Position numbers and translations under genes: made by a program. The notes beneath the pieces are model-generated. The model saw nothing but the letters and a program-made list of their open reading frames with translations. It made no database searches and was not told the DNA's origin. Below are positions 25,101 to 34,654 of a stretch of DNA of 64,000 nt, piece by piece. Each line of letters starts with the position of its first letter. Positions within the stretch are counted from its first letter, which is position 1. Source of the stretch: Bugula neritina (taxonomy: Eukaryota; Bryozoa; Gymnolaemata; Cheilostomatida; Bugulidae); contig OZ037772.1 of the NCBI GenBank assembly GCA_964035545.1, forward strand, positions 12,589,818 through 12,653,817. Direction: 5' to 3'.

Positions 25101-27333
25101 CTATGTATGCTAGTATTACACTATGTATGCTAGTATTACACTATGTATGCTAGTATTACACTATGTATGCTAGTATTACACTATGTATGCTAGTATTATA
25201 CTACTATGTATGCTAGTATTACACTATGTATGCTAGTATTATACTATGTATGCTAGTATTACACTATGTATGCTAGTATTACACTATGTATGCTAGTATT
25301 ATACTATGTATGCTAGTATTACACTATGTATGCTAGTATTATACTACTATGTATGCTAGTATTACACTATGTATGCTAGTATTATACTACTACGTATGCT
25401 AGTATTACACTATGTATGCTAGTATTACACTATGTATGCTAGTATTATACTATGTATGCTAGTATTACACTATGTATGCTAGTATTATACTATGTATGCT
25501 AGTATTATACTATGTATGTTAGTATTATACTATGTATGCTAGTATTACACTATGTATGTTAGTATTACACTATGTATGCTAGTATTACACTATGTATGCT
25601 AGTATTACACTATGTATGCTAGTATTACACTATGTATGCTAGTATTACACTATGTATGCTAGTATTACACTATGTATGCTAGTATTACACTACGTATGCT
25701 AGTATTACACTATGTATGCTAGTATTACACTATGTATGCTAGTATTACACTATGTATGCTAGTATTACACTATGTATGCTAGTATTACACTATGTATGCT
25801 AGTATTACATTATGTATGCTAGTATTACACTATGTATGCTAGTATTATACTATGTATGCTAGTATTATACTATGTATGCTAGTATTACACTATGTATGCT
25901 AGTATTACACTATGTATGCTAGTATTACACTATGTATGCTAGTATTACACTATGTATGCTAGTATTACACTATGTATGCTAGTATTACACTATGTATGCT
26001 AGTATTGTACTATGTATGCTAGTATTACATTATGTATGCTAGTATTACATTATGTATGCTAGTATTACACTATGTATGCTAGTATTACACTATGTATGCT
26101 AGTATTATGCTATGTATGCTAGTATTACACTATGTATGTTAGTATTATACTATGTATGCTAGTATTATACTGTGTATGCTAGTATTATACTGTGTATGCT
26201 AGTATTATACTATGTATGCTAGTATTACACTATGTATGTTAGTATTACACTACGTATGCTAGTATTACACTATGTATGCTAGTATTATACTATGTATGCT
26301 AGTATTACACTGTGTATGCTAGTATTATACTGTGTATGCTAGTATTATACTATGTATGCTAGTATTATACTATGTATGCTAGTATTACACTATGTATGTT
26401 AGTATTACACTACGTATGCTAGTATTACACTATGTATGCTAGTATTATACTATGTATGCTAGTATTACACTGTGTATGCTAGTATTATACTGTGTATGCT
26501 AGTATTATACTGTGTATGCTAGTATTATACTGTGTATGCTAGTATTACACTATGTATGCTAGTATTATACTATGTATGCTAGTATTACACTATGTATGCT
26601 AGTATTACACTATGTATGCTAGTATTATACTATGTATGCTAGTATTACACTATGTATGCTAGTATTACACTATGTATGCTAGTATTACACTATGTATGCT
26701 AGTATTATACTATGTATGCTAGTATTACACTATGTATGCTAGTATTATACTATGTATGCTAGTATTATACTATGTATGCTAGTATTACACTATGTATGCT
26801 AGTATTACACTATGTATGTTAGTATTACAGACGTATGACTCACCTGCAGGCCAGTGTATCTGTCATTCAAGTCTGCAAGCTCATCATTTCGACTCTCCAG
26901 TGTCTTTTGCAGGAATGCAACCATCTCGTCTCGGTCTTTAGTAATCTGCTCATACTCCTGCTTCACCTTCCCACTCATTAAATCCAACTCGTCACATTTC
27001 TTCTGGTATCTAAACACAAATTTATATAAATTCAGGCCACCAAATTTTAATTTTTCAACGCAGAATATAAAAAATACAATAAATTGATTCTGAAGAAGCT
27101 CACAAAAATTACTTGCGTATGCAATTGAATCACCAAAGCACTCATGAGTATAGGTTTCCTTTATCTTTAGGTCTATACTACCTTGCTATTCTATTTTCTA
27201 GATCACGTATCTGTGTGTAATAGAACTCTTTGCTCAGCTCATCTACTTCAGGTCCTGATATCGGCATCGCTGATGCCTTCCCTGACTTCTTCCCCTTCTT
27301 TCCCTTGCCAGACTTTTTCTTTTTAGGCGGCAT
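16185..27333 (-). CDS. CFAP157: CFAP157, ciliary/flagellar coiled-coil protein
   Basis: Exons from the 5' end: 27333-27182, 27009-26844, 21734-21629, 21234-21081, 20770-20608, 20193-20058, 19932-19833, 19146-18996, 18665-18514, 16962-16844, 16540-16395, 16304-16185. All are GT-AG and phase-consistent; 554 aa against about 520 in mammals. Start: a lysine-rich leader (MPPKKKKSGKGKKGKKSGK) like that of vertebrate CFAP157. Then EFYYTQIRDLENRIARYQKK, MVAFLQKTLESRNDELADLN, KKEMVMRVNQVAAEFRKVSN and NQKIIRMLTEKTK match the family in order, followed by a long coiled coil. The C-terminal part has the diagnostic DLGLVPRPTQNIP. In mice the protein localises to basal bodies and the sperm flagellum and is needed for sperm motility. 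The second intron (5.1 kb) is nearly all minisatellite. Divergent neighbour: SWI5; convergent neighbour: RALGPS. Confidence 0.95.
17355..17438. repeat. 21-bp tandem repeat, four copies
   Basis: Four copies of a 21-bp unit (ATGTTAGGGCTGAGTTGGTAG type) in the 1.55-kb CFAP157 intron 16963-18513. A looser repeat of AATCTACAG elements follows at about 17545-17620. Confidence 0.85.
18290..18490. repeat. Degenerate tandem repeat next to a CFAP157 splice donor
   Basis: Variants of AACTATGAAACAGTGAATCA alternate with TGACTATGCTACAGTGAATC at roughly 23-25 bp. The tract ends about 25 bp from the donor (minus strand) of exon 18514-18665. Low-complexity open frames on the minus strand here are artefacts. 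Confidence 0.8.
19147..19300. repeat. About 30-bp tandem repeat abutting a CFAP157 splice acceptor
   Basis: Copies built from CAAGTCTCATAGCAACTCAC plus TCAAGTATGT begin right at the acceptor of exon 18996-19146 (minus strand) and decay to the right into looser CAAGTA-rich DNA reaching about 19480. Confidence 0.85.
19940..20036. repeat. 30-bp repeat carrying CCAATCA, filling a 125-bp CFAP157 intron
   Basis: CCAATCA starts at 19940, 19970, 20000 and 20030, exactly 30 bp apart. The last three units share most of their sequence (ACACACATATTC); the first is diverged. The intron runs 19933-20057, so the repeat occupies most of it. Confidence 0.85.
21375..21628. repeat. 29-bp minisatellite starting at the CFAP157 exon 3 donor
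   Basis: About nine copies of a 29-bp unit (ACACACTATCTAATATTAG followed by ACACACAGTT). Read on the gene strand, the exon 3 donor GTGAGTAACTGTGTG is itself the first unit; the later copies read GTGTGTAACTGTGTG. The array covers most of intron 21235-21628. Confidence 0.95.
21757..26829. repeat. 20-bp minisatellite, about 250 copies (5.07 kb), forming CFAP157 intron 2
   Basis: Unit ACTATGTATGCTAGTATTAC, almost all exactly 20 bp. There are recurring single-base variants (ATTATAC, TACGTATG, TGTGTATG, AGTACTAC, GTATGTTAG) and occasional longer units with inserted AATT or ACT. The intron is 21735-26843, so the array takes up about 99% of it, ending 14 bp from the 5' splice site and about 22 bp from the 3' splice site. 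Block duplications of several units are visible, for example 26221-26340 repeated at 26381-26500. The unit contains stops on both strands and is not coding. Confidence 0.98.
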
Positions 27334-29223
27334 TTTCAACCTTTGAAAAATTTTAAACTTAAAGCTTCTAGCAATAAAAATTACACATTTTAAGTTAAAA
27401 GTGATGCAAAGTATAATAGTAAACTACAAAATAAAAAGAGTGACATGGTAAATAGGGTTAACAATTTTACAGTCCCAACTTATTTAGCAAAAGAAATGTT
27501 AGCATTATTCTAATTTTGTAATGATTATATATCATAAGTACAAAAACCAGTATAAGTAATATAACAATATTATAACTACAGAATACATTTTAGTTAAAAG
27601 TACCAGGAACATTCTAAATGTGACTTATTTTTGATTACATTATACAACCATTAGTAATAACAATATAGCAATCAATCACTAAACCCGAAAATTAAAATAT
27701 TAGACAAGCTATTGACTGAAAAGCTATGAATGTTGAAGAAAAATAAAAAATTGAACTTGAGACCATTACAAATCTCTACATGAAATACTGTTTAATATGG
27801 TACTTAGTAATAACTATAAGTACCATCAGGCGTAGTACTAGTTATTAGTACTAGTAGTAATACAAACATACATATCTGCATTTATAATTATAATTATAAC
27901 CACATTCATATTGAAACTCAATTTTATATCCATAACAATATTGAATTTGATATTCATATTCATAATGATAATCATATTGATAGTCATTAATTCATGTTCA
28001 TGTTCATTTTGATAATTGATAAATCATTATTAGATTTTTACGATTCGTATAGTTATTAGTTATGCATTTAAGCACATTAAACTTTACAAATCAATATGAT
28101 TGAACCCTACTAAATGAATTGTTAAAAACTAACTAATACTTTTCTAACAAAAAAACAGTTTGCGGTTCATATTATAATTATTATAAATATTGAAAGAAAC
28201 CTACAAATTACTATATAATTCGTTGCTAAGTACATAGATTATCCGGCTACGCATGCGCCAATTTAGATCACTTTTCCTAATGAAAAGCGAATAATTAACG
28301 AGAGCTCTTAAATATTTCAAAGCAGTAGGCTATTGTTATTATGACAACTAGGTCAAGGCCGTCAGTAAATTAACATGGAGAAGCTTAAAATTAATGCCAG
28401 AGTCATATATTTATATTATCATTATGTACCATTAATATTAATATGAATTAATTAGTTTATAAATATACTATCTATTATTAATATAAATTTATTTTCAATA
28501 ATTATGGCAATAATTATAATTAGTTAGTTGGTAATTACTATTAGTATTGCTATAAACAATTAAGTATACTATTAAATATTAATATTATTAATATTATTAT
28601 ACATTAATTTATTAAATTATTATTAATATTATTATTATTAATATTAATATCATACTTATACTTATAGTTATACCAAGTCTAATGGTGATACTTATAGTAT
28701 AACTGTTATAGTATTCCCATAAACTTAAACTTAAAGTATTACTAATACTATTAGTATTACTATTACTACTACTATTAGTATTAGTATTAGTATTACCATA
28801 ACATTAACTATCATAATGATAATTATTATTATAGTTGGAATTAATACTATAGATTATAGGCTTATAGTTATAGTAATACTAATGGTTAATTTAATTTATA
28901 TTATACTTTGAGTTAATAACTTATAAATTACAATAATTATGTTAAATTTTATATGATTTATTTGATTTATTTATATTGAATTTAATAAAACAGCATGTTA
29001 CATTAGGATTAAGTTTTACTAAAAGGGATTTATTTTTCTAAATATATAACAAGTTTCGTTTGTTGAGAGAATAATAATAATCAGCAGACTCTAAGTTTAG
29101 ATTTGATTTGATTTGATTTACTATAATATTTAGAATTGTTAATTGATGGGCAATACTATTTGTGAAAGTTGAACTTTTAAACTTTTCAGTCTCATGACCT
29201 CTGCATGACCTTCATACGACCTT
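27334..29223. other. CFAP157-SWI5 divergent intergenic region
   Basis: About 1.9 kb of very AT-rich DNA with runs of ATT/TAA trinucleotides (27890-28020, 28430-28900). The only markedly less AT-rich patch is about 28225-28350, which I take as the likely shared promoter (separate entry). Confidence 0.5.
28248..28348. promoter_or_regulatory. Candidate bidirectional promoter: NRF1-like, CCAAT and X-box-like sites
   Basis: TACGCATGCGCC at 28248-28259 differs from the NRF1 consensus at two of twelve positions and runs into CCAAT (28258-28262). GTTATTATGACAAC at 28335-28348 fits the degenerate RFX X-box pattern RYYNYY-N2-RRNRAC. RFX factors drive ciliary genes, so an X-box near CFAP157 would make sense. 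But the pattern is loose and the site is about 1 kb from the CFAP157 ATG, so this is a hypothesis. Confidence 0.3.
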
Positions 29224-29700
29224 ATGAACTCACAAGAACCAACTGATGCCAGCAGTAAAAGCTCTCAACTTGAGAATTTGCAGCAACAGATTGCTGAGCT
29301 GAAGCAGAAGTATGATTGAAAAGTTCAATAAAAACTACATTTGTTTTTCAAACTAATTGTTTGGAGTAAAGATTAAGAAAATGCATCCAATGGAAAATAA
29401 CTCAACAATCTGATTTATAAGGGAGTGGAGGATACAGAGAGTATCTGTTATCATGTAGCTCAAGGATTATGTTTGTAGAGGAAACAGAGTTGAAGACTTA
29501 CCAGTGTATATCAAGGCACTACATGAACTGAATGAGATTAAAGATTCAGCAGAAATTGTTATTGGCAAACTTGGTAAGTATCAACCACCAGGGGTAGGAA
29601 TTCTAGTAGTGGTAGTAGCAGCGGTAGTAGTGGTACTAGCAGCGGTAGTAGTGGTAGTAGCAGCGGTAGTAGTGGTAGTAGCAGCAGTAGTAGTAGTAGT

Positions 29701-29764
<64 letters not shown>

Positions 29765-30096
29765 ATAGTAGTATTGTGGTATTGTCTTCGTAGTATTGGT
29801 AGTGGTGGCGGCGGTGGTGCTAGTCATAATAATAGTAGTGCCAGTCATAGTAATAGTAGTGCCAGTCATAATAATAGTAGTGCTAGTCATAATAATAGTA
29901 GTGCCAGTCATAGTAATAGTAGTGTAAGTGGCAGTGACTTGCAAAAATTTTAGCTTTCACATTTGTATCTCCATGTCTCACAGCAGAGCTCAAGGCCGTC
30001 ACGGTTCAGTCTATCCGCAATGACATTGATTTGGATAGGAAGCTAAATTTTGCTGCTAATTCCCAGTCCCTCTCACAAGGCACTCACACGCATTGA
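29224..30096 (+). CDS. SWI5: SWI5 homologue, DNA recombination/repair mediator
   Basis: Exons 29224-29309, 29479-29573 and 29987-30096 (or 29984), phases 2 and 1; 96 aa with the downstream acceptor, 97 with the upstream one. The N-terminal helix LENLQQQIAELKQK and the block VYIKALHELNEIKDSAEIVIGKL followed by AVTVQSIRNDIDLD match the conserved Swi5 core (coiled coil, then the LLHxYNEIKD-type motif and a GVTxRDLY-type tail). In yeast and mammals Swi5 pairs with Sfr1 and stabilises RAD51 filaments in homologous recombination. Two upstream ATGs (29194 and 29205) open short uORFs; the second overlaps the SWI5 start out of frame. A TTTTCAG at 29183-29189 may be a 5' UTR acceptor. Small size is normal for this family. 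Confidence 0.85.
29598..29930. repeat. Trinucleotide/17-bp repeat tract filling SWI5 intron 2
   Basis: GTA/GCA/GTG trinucleotide runs (29606-29770, including an uninterrupted AGT tract) are followed by repeats of CATAATAATAGTAGTGC (about 29825-29925). The tract begins about 25 bp after the exon 2 donor. It stays open in the exon 2 frame up to a TAG at 29951-29953. Confidence 0.92.
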
Positions 30097-32379
30097 TCTC
30101 TGTTGGGCATCCTTTGAGCTCTTCCTGTGTGGGAATCTAGCAGAGACTTCACAGAGTGTAAAGTTATCAACATGGGATAAAATCGGATGAAGACTGAGAA
30201 ATAATGTTCTTACATATCTCTGTTATTATTAACAATAAACACTGTGGCCATTCACTATAGAACATCTTTTTCATAAAATCTAGTAGCAAGGCATAATATT
30301 ATTATGTACTAAAAGATGAGAGAATGCAACATAATGGGTATATATTATGTAATAATGACACCTAAACAACTGCTAATATGTGTAAATATTATGAAACACA
30401 AAATGTGAAACAAACAATCAATCATAGTATGCAGTCATAGATCTATAGTAGTGTTATGTGGCAATATCACACCAAGTAGCACTTGTAAATACAAGATCCC
30501 ACAACTCCAGTCAACACAGTTCTGTACTATTAAAATAGTACGCAATAATAATTAACAATTCTTCATTCTAAGTAAATTTAGTGGTTGTCTCCCACGTATA
30601 ACTTCTTCAATATAGTGCTGCTGCTGCTGCTCTGAAGACAAACATATGGCAATATAAAAATAACACTGTATTCGAGCACTGTTAGCGTGTGGGAAGCTTT
30701 GCTAATAGAAAAGTTATAAAAAAATAATATTTTAAAAGGAACAACACTTGGCAGTTCGTAAAATTAAATATATTGAAATTCCAGGCACTAAGGAAATTAA
30801 CTTCTAAATTCTATTATTTGGGTAGTTGATTGTGCAAGCATTCAACTTGATACAATCTGCATGTAATATTAGACACAAGGAGATTACATGGAGAACTGAT
30901 TCAGCCTTCTTTCTTACATACAAACTGTGAAAATGAATTCATTCTGACAAACTTGCATGACTTCAACCTAGTTCTGCTGTTGACTTTGTTTATACCTGCT
31001 CAGGTGTGTAGCAACATACCACTAAACATATTTTATTTCTATTCAATTTACAGACCTGTTAGAATGCAACCCTGCAGTTTATTTTGTGATTTTTAGGCCC
31101 CATAATATATATACTTACTTTACATATTATATTATGTACACTCAGTTTGTTTATATATTATTGTAATTAATTTCTATTCAAACAACACTCTTAGCTAATA
31201 TCATCTGTAGCTGTCATGAATAGGCCTGAGCTATCCCTGCCTTGATGAATAGCAGGGCAGCTGGTTCAGATGGCTATTAGGTACTACTAGCTATCATTTC
31301 TAAAGTCAGCCATGCCTAGCAGTTGAGTTGACCAGCCGCAAATTCAGATAGGAGATTTTAATCTATATTTGTAAGTAAGTTAGTAATATAAAGTGTTGGA
31401 AGAATTACAAAGGTACATTCATTATTTTTATATTTATAGTCATATGTCATGTAATTAAATTTTCTCTAATCCTTATATGTTATGATTTTTTTCTGTTGAA
31501 CAATTAATGTTTTTATTATATGATAATATTATATTATATTATGCTGTTGAGTGTGGATTATTAAATAGTTTTAGATTTATCTACTTACTTTGTATATTAT
31601 ATCTACTTAATTTGTATATTATATCTACTTAATTTGTATATTATATCTACTTAATTTATAGGCATGTTAGACGGAGAGAAAGTAAGGATGACATCCTGAG
31701 AATGTCAGAGTTGACAGTTGAGGGAGTTCGACCTAGGGGTAGACCAAAGCAAGATGGTGTGATACAATAAACTCAGACTTTAGATGGCTTGATCTAGATG
31801 GCGCAGATACTGAAGATCGAGTGCACCGGTGAAAGGTGATCAAAGGTGACCATTGTCATTATTGTTATAATATTTTTGTGTGTTGTGTGATGGTATTGCT
31901 GGAATGATATATGATAATGTGGTGCTGACTTGTAATGTGTTACATTGTTGATTTATTAGGTACAACTACTATGAATATAAAATGATAATAACACTGTGGA
32001 ATCTAGCAACTAACTAATTGTTTAGCAATAACTACACAAGTGTATATATAGATGCTGACTATATGATAATAAGGAAATGCATGATTAACAGAGACCTACT
32101 AATTATAGCTATTCGCTGTAGCTGTAGTAAAGTTTCGTTTATACCTTCACGATTTTCAGTCAGAAATTCAATTTGGCCGGGTTGTTTTTCTTATTTTACC
32201 ATAAAACCTAGCCATTTGCACCTCAACTCAAACAACTAGTGAATCCAAACTTATGTAGCTCATGTGTTCTCCAGCAGTGTTGTATAATATAGCTAAATTC
32301 ACAAAGTTACCATTCAAAGTACTAAATTTCTAGTCTACCAATCATAGTTACTATACACAATTTTTTGCTGATACTTTAG
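30097..32379. other. Region between SWI5 and the SPMIP5-like exons
   Basis: AT-rich. It should hold the SWI5 3' UTR and the promoter and first exon(s) of the SPMIP5-like gene, but I could not find an exon with the expected N-terminal GYTGH-type motif. A LINE remnant lies at 31664-31836. A run of about 20-bp repeats (TACTTAATTTGTATATTATATC type) sits at 31580-31660 just before it. Confidence 0.45.
31664..31836 (+). mobile_element. Decayed LINE fragment (RT C-terminal region)
   Basis: Forward translation reads HVRRRESKDDILRM, then EGVRPRGRPKQ, and after a +1 frameshift WCDTINSDFRWLDLDGA followed by EDRVHRW. This is the usual C-terminal signature of non-LTR retrotransposon polyproteins (RGRPKxRWxDxI...DRxxWR). 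A frameshift and an in-frame stop show it is dead. Only the 3' end of the coding region is present. Confidence 0.75.
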
Positions 32380-34248
32380 TTAAAAATCAACCAGCCATTA
32401 CGAAGGATTCGGCCAGATATGATGCCTTATGTTTCCAAGAAGCCATATTGTATAAACGAGAGTCCATTTGAAATGCAGAATACTGACCCAGAGAAAAGAT
32501 TTATGTCTGGTAAATCACTAAATTAAAACTCATATATCAGTGTGGTACATAGTCTGACATGCAGTTACACACATGCGAACATAAATATATATTACATCTA
32601 TATGTCTTCACTTTTATTAATACTTCTATGATAAATGTATAGACTTGAGTTAGCTTTCATTGGACATTTAGTTTCAGATAATAATGAGTAAAAATAAATC
32701 AATTAATGAAGTAAGTAAGAAAAACTTACATTTTCATAAAATTTATTTGTAATACCTTGACAAATAGATACAAATACCTTGACAAATAGATACAAATACC
32801 TTGAAAAACAGTCTAATGCTCAACACATTGCACACATTTGCCATATATTTTGATATCATATTTACAGGGTATATGGGATTTGTACCGAGGTCTCACGAGT
32901 TTTTTGGTATGGACTATGCGGGGCTACTCATGCGGCCCTCAATAGATTCACGGATAGCCTGCAAAAACAGAAGGTTGTTCTCTCCACACCCGTAAGTAGT
33001 CTACTTTAACACTCAGTGCTCAGTCTAAGCAGCAACGTTGTATAACCTTAAGCTTGCTCATTGGTTCAGTTGATTCAAAGTGACATCTGTTGCAGGTGGA
33101 GTTACACAGGGCCCCTGTTTCGTGTGTCACAGATACCAAATTGTACCCAGAAACAAGTGGTTTGGTTCCTAAATACACCGGCCATGTACCAGGTACTTCC
33201 TTATGTCTATTTTTTATCTTAATGTCTAATTTCTTTTATTTTAGGTGTAAATTGATTTCCTTCCCATGCATCCAATTGTTATGTTCTATTAGAAATTTAG
33301 GCCAACAATGTCATACTTTAGTTTTAAAGGGATCTATGTAATGTCTAAACCCCCTATTTAACTGTTAATGACATTACTAAGATCCTGATCAATATCCACA
33401 TATCATAGATTATAGCCTTTTTGCTCTGGAAAATGTGGACTTATACTTTTTCAACTTCAAGAATATTTTTTCTATAGTGTTCTTTATTAAATAAATGTGC
33501 TTGCTGAAATATATTGTATACATAATAAGCATGGATTACCATACTATATGCTATTACACTACAGTATTTGAATGGTATTGCAATATAATTATGCTATATA
33601 ACATTTATTTACTATACTATACTCGATTGTATTAATGAAATTACACTTATTTTACACCAACTCTTACAATACCACTGCTTGATGTATGTAGATATATATA
33701 ATTGCTATCATATGCTTTTGTTCTATATAATTTATATATATCATATTTATATATATCATGCTGAAATAGGTCATGTTTTACACATGCGATGAGCATTACT
33801 TTATGCTATAATATGCCATATAATAATCAGTGTAAGAATGTTAATTCATTTGATTGTATATTAAAATATTTATTGCTATATTACTGCCTAATGTAGATAC
33901 ATAAACTCATGCAAGTTTATAGTTGCTATCCCCGTGAGAACCCTTTATGAAAAAGGAAGTAATTATGACTGGATGCTCTTCCTAACATCACTGCTGGCCT
34001 TCACTCAGGTTAAAACAGTGATCTCATGTTTACTAAGCCAGTGCTGTACCCCCAGACTGCGGCTGCTAATGTAGATATATATTACTATATAATTCATATC
34101 TTCTTCTAGTATTATTCTACATTCTGCAGGAGAAAGGTTCAAGTTTGGCCAGACGTTCTTCCAGAGCACAGAGAATGCAGCAGACAGGTTTACGCCAGAC
34201 AGGCTATTGTGGAGCCACCAGCTTAAGACAACTCTTGTTTCGCAGTAA
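32380..34248 (+). CDS. SPMIP5 (C10orf82)-like microtubule inner protein, 3' exons
   Basis: Exons 32380-32509, 32868-32991, 33110-33192 and 34130-34248, phases 1, 2, 1. They encode RPDMMPYVSKKPYC, then TDPEKRFMSGYMGFVPRSHE, then VPKYTGHVPGERFKFGQTFF. The pairing of DPxKxFMSGxxGxVP with a last YxGHVPGxxFxFGxTF repeat is the order seen in mammalian C10orf82/SPMIP5. That protein belongs to the CIMIP2/FAM166-type (DUF2475) proteins, which sit inside axonemal doublet microtubules. The N-terminal part, with the first GYTGH repeat, was not found, so this model is 5'-partial. Exon 3 has two possible acceptors; only 33110 (ACACAG) keeps the family motif in frame, while the better-looking TGTTGCAG at 33095 shifts it. 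The last intron contains a dispersed repeat. FAM166-family identity is firm; assignment to SPMIP5 is likely but not certain. Confidence 0.75.
33920..34078. repeat. Dispersed repeat, copy 1 (SINE-like tail)
   Basis: Shares TGACTGGATGCTCTTCCTAA and flanking ACATCA...GGCC with 61983-62025, in the same orientation; weaker similarity continues (TTTACTAAGCCA versus TTTATTAAGCCA). The GGATGCYCTTCCTRAC core is widely repeated in animal SINE/LINE tails. It lies in the last intron of the SPMIP5-like gene. Confidence 0.7.
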
Positions 34249-34654
34249 ACTGTACGATATGTCACCAGCATTATCCCCCAGTTTGGGTGTTGACTGTAGT
34301 GTATTAATATATGTATGGAAATACATCAAAGAAGTGTGTGAATTTAGAAATGTATGTGAAGGATTCTTAGGTCTGTAAAATGTTCAATACATGTTCAAAT
34401 ACACAATCTTTCATGCATTTTTATTATTTGAACTGTAAATTAGGTTATTTGATGGCTAGAATGTTATGAAAGTTATTTATTTGACCAGTTTTTTAAACTC
34501 CATTTGTATGTAAATATGTTTCAATACAATTTGCATGAGGTGTAATCATGTTTATATATAGCCCAAACAATATTTAAACCCCCAAAAGGTTACTTTAATG
34601 AGCAGTCATGTGAGTTTTTAAAGATGAAGGCCTTTTGACTGAAAGTTTGAATTA

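Noticed and set aside
21757-26829. CRISPR array
   Set aside because: Units are contiguous with no unique spacers, in a eukaryotic intron; it is a minisatellite.
29636-29944. Minus-strand Thr/Tyr-rich frame
   Set aside because: Trinucleotide repeat artefact in SWI5 intron 2.
32018-32239. 73-codon forward frame considered as the missing SPMIP5-like 5' exon
   Set aside because: Lacks the GYTGH/VP motifs and has no in-phase donor to the exon at 32380.
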